Of a stretch of DNA of 64,000 bases, positions 53,288 to 63,355 are shown piece after piece (position 1 is the first letter of the stretch; each line of letters starts with the position of its first letter). Origin of the DNA: Plumapathes pennacea (taxonomy: Eukaryota > Cnidaria > Anthozoa > Antipatharia > Myriopathidae); contig OZ038472.1 in NCBI GenBank assembly GCA_964036295.1, positions 5,540,001-5,604,000 of the forward strand, written 5' to 3'. The position numbers and the translations under genes are program-made. Below the pieces are notes generated by a model. That model made no database searches, was not told the origin of the DNA, and was given only the letters and a program-made list of their open reading frames with translations.

Positions 53288-55082
53288 TTTTTTTTTCTTT
53301 TTTTTCTTTTTTATTTCCCAGTCATAGCAAGTACTGCAACTGTCGTGAGTTGGCAACATCACAATACGCCTCTATGCTTTGCACGTCACGATATTCGCAC
53401 GTTTAAATAACTTTCCTTGTTCACGATTATATTAAGAGCTTGTGTCGTGAGCTCAACCATTTGCGTGAAAGTGAGTGGACGTTGAGCATGTGACGTCACG
53501 GGGTTTTAGAAGAGCGCAGAACTCAAATTTTACGGAAATGATAATGCTCAAACTTACATACCTCGGTTCTGTGTGTATTTTGTTGCCACTATAGAGCCTC
53601 TAACCTTTCGCTCGTTTACTCCTCCAAGAGGAGTCGTTTGGGCCGTAAGTCTATAAGTTCATTTACTGTATTGGTTTATTATACAATATAAATTGCTACT
53701 ATTACTAATATTGATATTATTATTAATATGTATAATACAGATACAGATATATTATGGTATAGAAGTTTAGTTTATAAGTTAGTTATTATTTATTATGTTA
53801 GTTTATTGTACAACATAACTGATTACTATTAACAATATTTATATTGTATGTATTCTTATGGTTTCTTTTCTTTTTTTCTAGTTTTATTTGGAGAACTTTA
53901 TCTATAGGCCGTATTCCCCTGTCTAGTTCTACCTCAACAGTTAGTTCTAATATTAGTGATGTCTGTTAGTATTGTAACTCCAACTGTTGGAAGCTTAATA
54001 AATAAATAAAAGCGAGCGGGACGGACTGAAACTACTACAGCGACAACAAAATACACACATAAACGGGCTCTGTAATGTTTGGGGCTTTGCTGTTTCTCTA
54101 AAATTCGAGTTAAAAAGAAACGACGGCCGACTGAGCAATCTCTAATTCATGGGAGCAAGCGCGGAAACGTAGGGCGCGCAGAGACTGGGCTGACATATAA
54201 AGGAATTGTGTGCGTTTATAATTGGACAAATATCATCCCCCCACCCCTCCTGGGGAAATCAATTAAGAATTCATTAGATAATTCATTTTTTTGTTGCTGC
54301 TAACGAACAATGTTCATGTTACAATGAAATTTAACGAGGTTTTTTGTGTTTGGATCAGCAGCTGAACCGATAATTCACACCTGACCAAACCACAGCTGTC
54401 TCACGCGTTATTCGCAGTAAAATCTTTTGTGTGATAGCGACACAATGCTTTTTTCTATACATCGCGCACAGCGCACAACGGCTTTTTTCTGTATACCGCG
54501 CCTAATGCTGTATTGAGCTCCCTCCACAAGGTCGACTTTTAAATAAATCCCCGGGGGGGTTACTGAAGCATTTACTGAATCATGCATTTTCCGTCAAGAA
54601 AATTTGTTTTACGCGACAGCTGAAATGCTTCGAAACCGATGGTCCCTTTTACTCCCAAGACTGAAACTAGATTTAACAAAACATTTTTTTTAGTCGGTGT
54701 TTTTTGTTTTGTTTTGTTTTGTTTTTGTGTGTGTGTGTGCACTGCAGCCATGTGCACTCTGCGTGAATAACTGTTGGTTGTAAACACTGGCTTCAGTTGC
54801 GGTCCCGTGCCCGGGACATGTTGTTTATTAAATTTCTTAGTTAATTATTAACAGCTTTTCTTGGGCGTCAGCGTTTTGTGCAATCTGCTTCGCCCAGGTA
54901 CCAGCTTTCCAGTCGAACTTTTCGCATATAGAGTAGATATTAGGTCATGCGTGCATCTGTCGTCTCCAAAGCTCATTGTTTGTATGACAGTATACATTCA
55001 GCCAATCAACGACACTCACTGCACTGACTCGAATTGAAAGAGAACACACCAGCTTGCTTCGATTTCCCGTTTGGCTTTCATT
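52919..55082. other. Spacer with simple repeats
   Basis: Contains a T homopolymer of about 30 bases (53009-53040), a (TA)n run at 53251-53286 next to T-rich sequence, and an AT-rich tract with attattatt-like units at 53670-53870. A probable non-LTR tail, gttggaagcttaataaataaataaa, is at 53986-54010. Frames here are products of the simple repeats. The receptor promoter must lie near the right edge. Confidence 0.6.
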
Positions 55083-56063
55083 ATGGATTACGAAGAGCTA
55101 TCCTCGTACGATCGTGGCAAAACCGACTATGCTTCGCTGATTCTGCTACTGCTTCTCCTCATAGGGCTTCACAGAAACATCTCTGTGGCTTCGTTTTTGA
55201 AAACTCACTGGCAACACCTGAGCAACTTGAAGATCGTAATTTCCATATGCGTATCTGCCAACAGCCTCGCCTTGTTCTTTGACATACACAAACCACTCAA
55301 CTCGATTCTCCAAGGCGGCGGTTTGATTAACCCCTCACCTCGCCACTGGGTCTTTGGGCAATTCTTGTGCGCGGTTCTTCCTCCCGCCTCCAAGCTCGCA
55401 TTAGCTGCTTCTGTGGTATCATGGAGTGCTCTAGCGCATTGTTGTTATCACATGAAGGTTTACAAATATCACCTGACGAAATCGGGAACAGAAACGCTTG
55501 TGTTCCTCGTTTGGGCCACTGCTGCGACGCTTACAGCCCCATTTTTCTGCGCACAATTGCTGGTGTATGATGGAGAGTCCCGAGCCGAGCTCTGCCTCAC
55601 GTTGTGGGCGTCGAGCAGACAAGCCAAGCTCAACAATGCTTGGTTAGTTGTTCTGCAATATGCAATTCCTTTCGCATCTATTGCGAGCTCTGTGGCTAAA
55701 ACCGTGTTGTACCCGACCGACCCCAAGAAACTAACCCCTCGCTGGTACCCGTTCGTCGCTTGTGGTATCGATATGTTGTCGATCGTTGGCGTTCTTGTCG
55801 TTGTGTGTCTTGTTCCTTTTGGAGTTGACGACTTTGAACCGCGTTTTCAGCGCGGCTTGCCTGTTATCGATCCTCACCAAACGCTTGATTTCCTCGGAAG
55901 TTTCGCGCTTTCTATGTGTTTGGCGATGCCTTTCATCCTCCACGCCCTGATCAAACGAGAACTGAGGAAACCACAGCCAGGCGAGAACTCATCAGACAAA
56001 GACATTAGCAAATGGAAATTTATACGTGTAAAGGAGGCAATCAACCAACAAGAAATTGTCTGA
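55083..56063 (+). CDS. Intronless divergent rhodopsin-type (class A-like) seven-helix receptor
   Basis: 326 aa from ATG 55083 (ttATGGattac). Seven hydrophobic segments: about 17-39, 49-68, 93-120, 138-160, 193-217, 225-248 and 268-292. A class A mark precedes TM3: W89-V-F-G-Q-F-L-C96, where C96 fits the conserved disulfide cysteine, with a partner Cys in AELCLTLW. At the DRY position, 24 residues after C96, the sequence reads C-C-Y. TM6 shows VVVCLVPF without the Trp switch, and the NPxxY motif at the end of TM7 is absent (AMPFI). The C-tail is short. I cannot assign a ligand. Single-exon class A receptors are common in cnidarians. Confidence 0.75.
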   Translation: MDYEELSSYDRGKTDYASLILLLLLLIGLHRNISVASFLKTHWQHLSNLKIVISICVSANSLALFFDIHKPLNSILQGGGLINPSPRHWVFGQFLCAVLPPASKLALAASVVSWSALAHCCYHMKVYKYHLTKSGTETLVFLVWATAATLTAPFFCAQLLVYDGESRAELCLTLWASSRQAKLNNAWLVVLQYAIPFASIASSVAKTVLYPTDPKKLTPRWYPFVACGIDMLSIVGVLVVVCLVPFGVDDFEPRFQRGLPVIDPHQTLDFLGSFALSMCLAMPFILHALIKRELRKPQPGENSSDKDISKWKFIRVKEAINQQEIV

Positions 56064-56879
56064 AAATAATATACCAACGATACCAAGCTCTTCGGGCTGC
56101 GTGATAAAAGTATTATATTGCCCTATAGTCGACCACCCAAGTAATCAGTAGAACTTGCGTACAGAACTAAACCATGCCATAAGCCAAGCTGAATGTGTTG
56201 ACTTGGATGCAAATTAGACTAGTGCTGCACCACAGACAACCCAAGTCGACCCAAGTGGGTCACCATTGGATACCCAATTTGAAACTGAAAGTGCGGTTGT
56301 TTATGTTGGGAACTATTGGGCTTTTAAGTTTTTACAGGTCATAAAAGCATTTTTTCTCATTCTAAAAAGTGGCGGCGCTCTAACAGTAATAGGACATGTA
56401 TGGCTATCATGGCACACAAAAGAAAATATTTGGCCACTCGACCTGGTTCGTCATTTTCTCCTCTTCCCTTTCGATGTTGCAAGTGACATCATGCTGACCG
56501 CTTTGGATGGCCTGGTTTTCAAGTTCCAACATTATAGCAAGGGAGGCGCAGGCCGCGATCTGGCCTTGTTCGCGATTTTTGTACTTACTGACTTGCAGTG
56601 ACTCGACAGATCTTTTTATCAGGCCATATTTGCATATCACCATACACTGAGCAGACCCTTCTTGTGTTAGATCCCTACCCGGCTTTAGTAATTCCACTTG
56701 CCCCTCGCAAATAAACATTGTGAAATGGACATTTACTCAACTTTCTAAACGCCTTTTATCTATCACGGTCACAATTAGGTCGTTCGTTGTGATTATTTTC
56801 TAATTGAACGGAACAGAGTCAGCCTGGCAAAGCGATCCACGTCTGCCAGACGAAGAATATATCCGCGCCCGCTCTTGTG
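56064..56879. other. Spacer between the receptor and the ANKUB1-like gene
   Basis: Contains the 3' ends of two convergent genes. The open frame at 56266-56601 shows no recognisable domain and I treat it as chance. Confidence 0.5.
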
Positions 56880-59800
56880 TTATCTCCAGGGGGTCGTGAA
56901 TCTCCTGGGAACAAATCCTTCGTCCATTCGTAGAATTGTACACTGGTACAACCTGGCCAATGAACCTGGAGATTGAATCCGATGAAACAGCACATTAGTA
57001 ACTTCACTAACGGGAAAATGTTCAGTTTCGTTTTTCATGGGGAACATTCAGACGAAAAACATAAGTGTGTAGATTGTAGTATTGAAATAAAAAAAAACAA
57101 CAAAACATTGTCATCTTGAACGACACCGGCTGTGTTCTTCTCACTGAGTATTTCCTTCCAAGAGGGGGGAGGGGGAGGGGGGGGCTTCCGAAGCATTTTA
57201 GTTCGAAAAAGATGATCAGTTTTGCTTGTTTTGGTATTTGGTCTGTAATAGGGGCAAATTAGGAGATACAGGTCTGAAATAGGGCGAAAATTATGAAGAG
57301 AACCCCCCCGGTCTCTTTCGGAAGGTTACTGCCAGTTGCCAATCAGTTACAGTCAATCAGAGAGCTTACAATGTTGAATCGTGAAAACATGGCACAGGAC
57401 CAGAAAAATTGTTTGCTTTAAATTTTCTGTTTACCTTTCAAAGAAGTCGGGAAGGTTGAGTCATACTTTTGAAACTCCTTGAGCGCAATAGGAGGCGAGG
57501 ATTCTGGAGCCGAGTCTCGGCTAATGCGCTGTTTCAACTCTTTTACCAGCATGCTCCAGCCGCCTTTCCTCTCCAGTTGCATTGCCACGTTAGCGTAGGT
57601 GTTCCAACGGACACAGTTCACGCGATATGTCTCGTGTTCATCGAAACCCTTGGACTTACCTAAAATCAATATATGGTAGAACCCCGCTATTTCGAACTCT
57701 TAAGGGAAGCGAGAAATAGTTCGAGATAGAGGAGTTCTTCCAAGGGAACTTTCTACCAAGTTCATTTCCAAGGGAATTCGGATTCTGTTCGAGATAGCGG
57801 GGAGTTCGAGATAACCGAGTTTGAAATAGCGGGGTTCTACTGTATCATAAGAACAAGGAAATAATTGCTATAGCTGATACTTTGCTGCAATAAATCAAGT
57901 TGTTGCCTGAATTTGCTTCTGATAGTTAACCCTTTCACTTGCAAGCACAAAATGCAGATTCTCCCAACCTTTTAAGAGTAAAATGTATGAGTAATGTGGT
58001 GAGAATTGATAGTTTAATCAGCTTTCATCTTAGCAAGGTATCAAAAGCCAAGTTCTCCCTACTGTATCACATGTTTCTGGTGAGAAATTGAAGGAGAAAA
58101 TCACAGTGGATCACTATTGGGAGTGAAAGGGTTAAGGTTTATGAACTGGCTGAGAGCCAAACAATGCTGCATGTTCACACCAAGGCACATTTATCACGTA
58201 AAAACAGGCAGCACAAGAAAAACTGTCTGGTTTCCAAACATGTGAGTGCCAAAGGTGCAAGCTTTTTGGATGGGTCAGGGGGCATGCTTCAGGGGATTTC
58301 GAGATAGCGGGGTTCTACTGTACAGTGAACTCCCTCTTAACGGACACCTCTCTAAGACGGACACCTGGCAGGAGCGGTCCCTACCGTTTCATGAGTCATT
58401 TATTCTAACTGTACCTAACCCTTTCACTCCCAAGCCTAAAATGCAGATTCTCCCAACCTTTGAAGAGGAAAATGTACAAATGATGTAATGAGAATTGATA
58501 AGTAATCAGCTATCATCTTGCAAGAGTTCAAAACCCAAGTTTTCCTTACTGTATAAATATATTTGTGCTGCCAAAGCTGAAGGAGAAAATTGAACTTGAT
58601 CACTCTTGGGAGTGAAAGGGTTAAGGCCTCAGGTCACCTGAAGACCCGAGTCAAATAAATCCTACCTATCAACACATTAACACAGGCCACGCGACTATGG
58701 TACACCGCGGCGTGGATTGGTGACCAGCCGGACGGTAAAGTGAGCCAGGACTCTAAACCGAGGGACATCAGCTTGGAAACCAGGCACGCATGTCCCCTGT
58801 GAGCCGCGATGAACAGAGCAACCAGGCCTTTGTCAGTGAGGAGCTTCCTTTTAGAGTCACCTCCTCGAACTGGTTGCTGGACACAGCACGCCAGTACTCC
58901 TGCGGGGAAGAACTGTAGGTTTAGGAGACAGCTTTGTAACCCACACTTGTATATTGAAGCACATGTATCGATGAATATATAGCGTGATGACGTCATAATT
59001 CATCTGGAAAAAGTTTACACAAGAAAATGATCTCTTAGTTTGGTGCATTAAACAGCTGAGAATGGACTTTTTGAAGTTCACGTTTCTTAACTTAAAATGT
59101 AGTGTTAGTTCCTCTGAGTAGCACCTTTTAAAATCAAAGTTATTGCATAAGAAAACACAATAAAACTAGCTCTTAGTTTTGGTGCATTAAACAGCTGAGA
59201 ATGGACTTTTGAAGTTCACGTTTTTTAACTTAAAATGTAGTGTTAGTTCCTCTGGGCCCGGTTTTTCAAAGCACGATTAGGCTAATCCTGGATTAGGTCT
59301 AAACTTTCATGTCATTTATATGCCTGCAAATGTGAAGGTTTCGTCCACAACAACTTCCTTTATGCGTTTTTAAACTGGAACAAGCTTTTTAATCCATCTT
59401 CGAACAAAACTCTGCAGTTTATTGGCAGAGAGGTCGAGAGAAAGAATTTCGTTAATCCTGGATTAGCTTAATCGGCTTTCGAAAAACCGGGCCCTGAGTA
59501 GTACCTTTTAAAATCAAAGTTATTGCATAACTTTAAATGACCATTAGATTTACTTGATAGCCTGTCGCACTTTAGTTATAGATATTCGTGTGCAATAGGC
59601 TCCGCTTTGTACCTATTGTGTCTCCCTTGTAGGCGGATTTCACCAGAGCTTCCCAGTTGGGCCACAGGGCGACCCTCAGAGTCGACCCAGGAACCACGTG
59701 ATAAAACACAAGGCGTTTGTTATCGTCAAGGTCAAGGTCATCTAGGTACTTGAGCCGCTGCAAGTGTCTGATGGAACAATCCAGCAATGGACAGTGTCAG

Positions 59801-60928
59801 TACGAAATTCGTCAAGACTCACCTCACGCCACCTCTACCTCTTCATACATTGTATTAAATTGTGTGTATTGTCGAAAATGAGCTTGATTCAGAAATTAAT
59901 TAGAGACCATGAGGTTTTCGAACTTAGCTTCTTAAACCATCTCACTGACCGGCACCAGCAGCACAAACACATGCACGAACCGAACACGCGCGCGAGCTTC
60001 AATGGGCACTTTGTACTAACTTTAGCTACGTCACAATCAACAGCAGTTGAATCTGCAGAATCTGCGATTATTCATGTCTTCATTAGGTATTAACCCTTTC
60101 ACTCCCAAGAGTGATTAACTTCGATTTTCTCCTTCAGTTTCTCACAAGAAATATATGATACAGTAAGGAGAACTTGGCTTTTGACACCTTTGCTCAGATG
60201 ATAGCTGATTGAACTATCAATTCTCACTACATTGCTCATACATTTTCCTCTTAAAGGGTTGGGAGAATCTGCATTTTGAACTTGAGAGTGAAAGGGTTAA
60301 TTACATTTGTTCATAGATAGCACCCTACCACCAAAAGCTGTCATGGTTTGGCTGATTGCTTTTATACTTTTGGGTTTTGTTGTTTTGTTGTTGTTGTTTT
60401 TCTTTTAAGTTTGTTTTTTTTTTTCTTTTGTCGTTAAATTCATTAGATATTTATCCACAACTATTCACAGCACTTACGAGGGCTTAAAAAGCTGCACTTT
60501 GAACAAATATCAATTGCTATACTACTCTTCCGTGAAATTTACTAAAAGGTTTATCAAACTATTCAGCACAAGCGCTTTTGAACACTCAAGTCTCCATAAA
60601 TTGAACGTCGCGGAAAATTCACAAAACACGGCAGAGAAAAGAAAAGCGCCTACCCAGGAACCGCACCCTCCACCTCGATTTGTTCCTTCAACATTTTCAC
60701 CGTCATTCCACCGACAACTTCATTGATTTCCAGGAAATTCCCTGTCGGCAGTATTATTTTCACGGTAAAGTAACGGACTTTTCCGCTCGCCACCGGCGCC
60801 ATGTTCTCAGAAAGGCCAGCGGTCAAATACTTGTTTGTGACGTCATCAGGCTTGTAGTTCCACAATGACATCTCTTGAATATTTAATGAAAAGTGCATGA
60901 CACGAGCCCTCCTGCCGACGTAGCTCAT
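56880..60928 (-). CDS. ANKUB1-like protein (ubiquitin-like plus ankyrin repeats)
   Basis: Exons on the minus strand: 60654-60928, 59613-59767, 58666-58899, 57435-57659 and, tentatively, 56880-56965, giving about 324 aa. A ubiquitin-like domain (VRYFTVKIILPTGNFLEINEV...MTVKMLKEQIEVE, ending LDDNKRLVFYHVVPGSTLRVALW) is followed by NWEALVKSAYKGDT. Ankyrin repeats come next (KGLVALFIAAHRGHACLVSKLMSLGLES; GWSPIHAAVYHSRVACVNVLI). The order and the wording around W-x-x-L match vertebrate ANKUB1. The human protein has another ubiquitin-like domain in front and a long tail, neither seen here, so the gene may be shorter or its ends mis-modelled. The last exon is the weakest part. Function of the family is not established. 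Confidence 0.72.
57672..57844. mobile_element. Tigger/pogo-like MITE
   Basis: gtagaaccccgctatttcga at the left is inverted at the right as gaaatagcggggttctac, with TA-type edges (right edge ctactgta). Additional gttcgagata units lie inside. Such ends, CAGTAGAACCYCG..., are characteristic of pogo/Tigger elements. It is in an ANKUB1 intron. A loose end of the same type and a related tgaactccctcttaacggacac end sit at 58286-58372. Confidence 0.7.
57931..58131 (-). mobile_element. TTAA-flanked MITE copy
   Basis: Same family as 5803-6004, inverted. TTAA at 57927-57930 and 58132-58135. Left end CCCTTTCACTTGCAAG has small changes; the right end gagtgaaaggg is intact. ANKUB1 intron. Confidence 0.88.
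58419..58620 (-). mobile_element. TTAA-flanked MITE copy
   Basis: Same family and orientation as 57931-58131, 288 bp away. The right TTAA is intact (58621-58624); the left is CTAA, a likely mutation. The two copies differ by many substitutions, so this is not a recent local duplication. ANKUB1 intron. Confidence 0.85.
59032..59531. repeat. Tandem duplication, about 120-bp unit, one copy split by a MITE
   Basis: tcttagtttggtgcattaaacagctgagaatgg...gttagttcctctgagtagcaccttttaaaatcaaagttattgcataa (59032-59150) recurs from 59170, where the MITE at 59255-59493 interrupts gttcctct and gagtagtacc. ANKUB1 intron, between exons 2 and 3. Confidence 0.92.
59252..59496 (-). mobile_element. 239-bp MITE, GGCCCGG family, with CTG target duplication
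   Basis: Element 59255-59493, flanked by CTG (59252-59254 and 59494-59496), with GGCCCGGTTTTTC and GAAAAACCGGGCC ends. Equal length and inverse orientation to the copy at 5072-5310. The uninterrupted target is present in the neighbouring duplicate at about 59104-59125. Confidence 0.92.
60094..60296 (+). mobile_element. TTAA-flanked MITE copy
   Basis: Same family and orientation as 5803-6004; TTAA at 60090-60093 and 60297-60300; both inverted ends recognisable (right end ttgagagtgaaaggg). It lies in the first intron of the ANKUB1-like gene. Confidence 0.9.
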
Positions 60929-61280
60929 AACTCAAATCAAGTCAAATCAAATCAACTTTATTTTATACACGGTAACCAATTTTACAAACATCGCTAACCG
61001 ATTTACCTGAGATTCTTACTGATATATTTCACGGGTGTTTTTGCTTATATTCTGCGGTTCCCCTCTTCATCATGTTCATTTGTGTGTGAGCAGCTTTATG
61101 TATAAAATGTTTAATGACAAAGAATTTTTACATTTTACCGATCATTTGCATACTAACATAAAAGCATTGATATTCTATAGCCGCCACAGCATTTATATCA
61201 TTTAGTATTTCTGCTGACTTTTACCCCGGCACGAGTAAAGAACCGCGTAAACTCTTCCCAAGGTAAAGTGACTGTGTAAA
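60929..61280. promoter_or_regulatory. Divergent intergenic region between the ANKUB1-like gene and LicD-like copy 1
   Basis: 352 bp separate the start codons. The left side (caaatcaagtcaaatcaaatcaactttatttta, about 60934-60964) read on the minus strand is a ttgatttgat repeat tail behind aataaag, so part of the promoter is a non-LTR element end. No TATA box is certain. Confidence 0.45.
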
Positions 61281-62255
61281 ATGCTGGGCACTCTGTTAAA
61301 TTTAAAGCGACATCGAAGATGTATCCAGTTAAGTAGTGCGGGCATATTTTCCGCAGCTGCAATTTTTTATCTCGTGTCATTTCACATGTTGCTGATAGAT
61401 TCATCCAAAACACCGAAAACAGCTTCGGCAGCGTTGAATGTTCGGCTGGATTTATTGCATAACATGGGTAGCGCAACAGCTCCCACACCGAGGCACATCA
61501 TAATGTCAACCAGTAACTCGCTGTGTTCAGTACCATTCGCGTACGGCGAGATGTGTCCGAAATCATACACTGAACTCGGAGGCGTTTGCGAAATGAATTC
61601 TGATGGCACCTTCAGGTGTCCAGATATTCGCTTATTAGCGGCCACAACTTTACGGCAAACACAGTTAGTGATAACTCGTATGCTACGCTTATTTGATCTT
61701 GTTGCACGGAAGCATGGAATTCGTTACTGGCTTCATTCAGGGACTCTTATCGGTGCGGCGAGGCACAACGGCAGCTTACCGTGGGAACATGATGGCGACA
61801 TCGAGATGCCTTTGGAAGATTACATCAAGTTCTTCAAGTATGCATCTAAAGAACTTCCAGATGATATATTTTTCCAGAATACGAAATCTGACTCGAATTT
61901 GCCATGTGACACTGGAGCGCCTCACGACGAGGTTGGATGCTATAAAAGACCGCGCAATGCCCGACTTCGAGACAAGAAGAGCTGTTACAAATATTGTCAA
62001 AATCACGGCTGCAAATGGCACGATGGCATACAGGTGGACATCTTTGTCATGGACTCGAGCACAACAGCCGAGTTTCCGCTGCACGAGATGACATTTGAAG
62101 GGTTTCGCTTCCCAGTGTCTAACAACTGGCTGAAGAAACTGGAAGATGAGTTTGGACGGGGAATAATGAAGTTACCTGTCCCCAAGGATAGGACACCAAA
62201 AGCAAGTCCCAACACCCTGCATTCCTGTGAGGAGCTGGCTAAAACCAAGCCCTAG
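61281..62255 (+). CDS. LicD/fukutin-like type II membrane protein, copy 1
   Basis: 324 aa, single exon from ATG 61281. A short basic head, then one membrane segment (about 18-37), give a type II Golgi-like topology. A cysteine-bearing stem (CSVPFAYGEMCPKSYTELGGVC) follows. The catalytic-type LicD nucleotidyltransferase core starts near 130: HGIRYWLHSGTLIGAARHNG, then PWEHDGDIEMP, matching the W-x-x-x-G-T-L-[LI]-G-A-x-R-H and D-x-D metal motifs of fukutin, FKRP and bacterial LicD; VDIFVMD follows. Family members transfer phospho-sugar or phosphocholine groups to glycans. The substrate here is unknown. The C-terminus ends soon after the core. A near-identical copy follows at 63356. Confidence 0.82.
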   Translation: MLGTLLNLKRHRRCIQLSSAGIFSAAAIFYLVSFHMLLIDSSKTPKTASAALNVRLDLLHNMGSATAPTPRHIIMSTSNSLCSVPFAYGEMCPKSYTELGGVCEMNSDGTFRCPDIRLLAATTLRQTQLVITRMLRLFDLVARKHGIRYWLHSGTLIGAARHNGSLPWEHDGDIEMPLEDYIKFFKYASKELPDDIFFQNTKSDSNLPCDTGAPHDEVGCYKRPRNARLRDKKSCYKYCQNHGCKWHDGIQVDIFVMDSSTTAEFPLHEMTFEGFRFPVSNNWLKKLEDEFGRGIMKLPVPKDRTPKASPNTLHSCEELAKTKP

Positions 62256-62709
62256 CACCTACATTACAGTAATCTGTATTATGAATTCAGCGGCGAAAAT
62301 ACAATTATTGTTAGAATTACTGTTTTATTTTATATGATGCAAAGGAATTGTTGGAAGTGGAAAACAATGTTTACAACTAAGCAATAAGAATGTTACGGAG
62401 CGGTTTTACGCAAAAGGAAAGGACTTTGAAATCTATGAAGCCTAGTTTTGCCAGCCTGCTCAGATCTATACTAAAAGATGACACTATATCTGCTTGTGAT
62501 GCAAAGTGAACAAAATATGAAATGAATAGGCAGTTCTATAGAGGTATTACAATTAATATCCTGTAAGCTTTGTTCTTTTTCCAAGCGGACTTGACTTGTC
62601 CAACTACTATTGGTTAAGAGCATCATTAGTATTCGCGTCCTTAATTCTTTTGACGTGAGTTTTGAGTCGGTTTGTGAACAGGTCTTCGGACCTGAATATA
62701 CGACAAGGA

Positions 62710-62899
62710 GTAAAATCGTAAGGCTTGTGGGATGTGGCTTAATTACATAATCAGAATACTGCACAATGTGCTGGTAAGCTGAAGCCACAGATTAGGGCAC
62801 AAAGGCCACAGTGGTAGCGGGCATTACCCTTTGATCTACCAAAAAAAAAAAAAAAAAAAACATAAAAGATTGTGAGCCCAAGTAATAGCAGCCATGGAG
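62710..62899 (-). mobile_element. Second retrozyme-like copy, 5' end at the predicted ribozyme cleavage site
   Basis: On the minus strand the copy runs from catggctgctattacttgg (62899 down) through an adenine/thymine tract (A run at 62841-62860 on plus), the tail block with tagcgggcattaccc on plus, and on to the palindrome-arm sequence at 62740-62710. The match to 28759-29011 starts within one base of the hammerhead cleavage position and lacks the catalytic core upstream of it. The tail and arm are joined, unlike at 28.7 kb, showing the circular permutation. Confidence 0.75.
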
Positions 62900-63010
62900 C
62901 TGTCCATTTGCCACAATGTACGTTGAAACCTAGGCTTTCGCTGTTAGTGTAATTTAAGCTTCACATGAAGGATTCGAGAAGTGTGTCACGAGTAGATGGC
63001 TGAATTTCAG

Positions 63011-63075
63011 GAGCAGGCGTGGCTCGGTCGGTTAGTGCGTGGTCTTCCGAGCAAGAGGTCCACGGTTCACACACT
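63011..63075 (+). mobile_element. tRNA-derived SINE-like fragment (A and B box)
   Basis: gcgtggctcggtcggttagtg is a polymerase III A box in a tRNA-like D arm, and ccacggttcacac at 63060-63072 is close to a B box. cttccgagcaag looks like the anticodon region. The right half of the T arm and the acceptor stem do not fold cleanly, so it is a tRNA-derived SINE head rather than a functional tRNA. Confidence 0.55.
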
Positions 63076-63355
63076 TTGTGTACAGTAAACAATTCATTAA
63101 CTCCTCTCGTCACGGATGCGATATTTAAGAAATATAACGAATCATTCTCTGGAAAAAAACAAACCATTTAAAACATTGTGTTAATTTCACTTAGTTACTC
63201 TGAAAAAACGTTGCGGCGCAACGAGCACAAAGAACAGCGGGAAAACTTTCCTTTTCTTCATTTGCAATTCAATTTGCAACCTTATTCGCAAAGGATTGTG
63301 GGATACTATTTGCGCGTCCTCGGCAATCGAACACCGTTAACATAGCACGCGAACC

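Larger units (their letters stand above)
62256..63355. other. Spacer between the LicD-like copies, with repeats
   Basis: Holds a second retrozyme-like copy (62710-62899), a tRNA-like SINE piece (63011-63075) and otherwise AT-rich sequence. The copy 2 promoter should be within the last 200-300 bp. The minus-strand frame at 62471-62788 overlaps the repeat and is not a gene by any feature I see. Confidence 0.55.

Noticed and set aside
56266-56601. 111-codon plus frame after the receptor gene
   Set aside because: No domain, no good start context, and repeat-like composition; a chance frame is most likely.
61776-62084. Minus-strand frames at 61776-62084 and again at 63731-63976, identical to each other
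   Set aside because: They are antisense shadows of the two LicD-like copies; their identity just reflects the duplicated sense gene.
63011-63075. A functional tRNA gene
   Set aside because: The A and B boxes are recognisable but the T arm and acceptor stem do not close, so a SINE fragment is the better reading.
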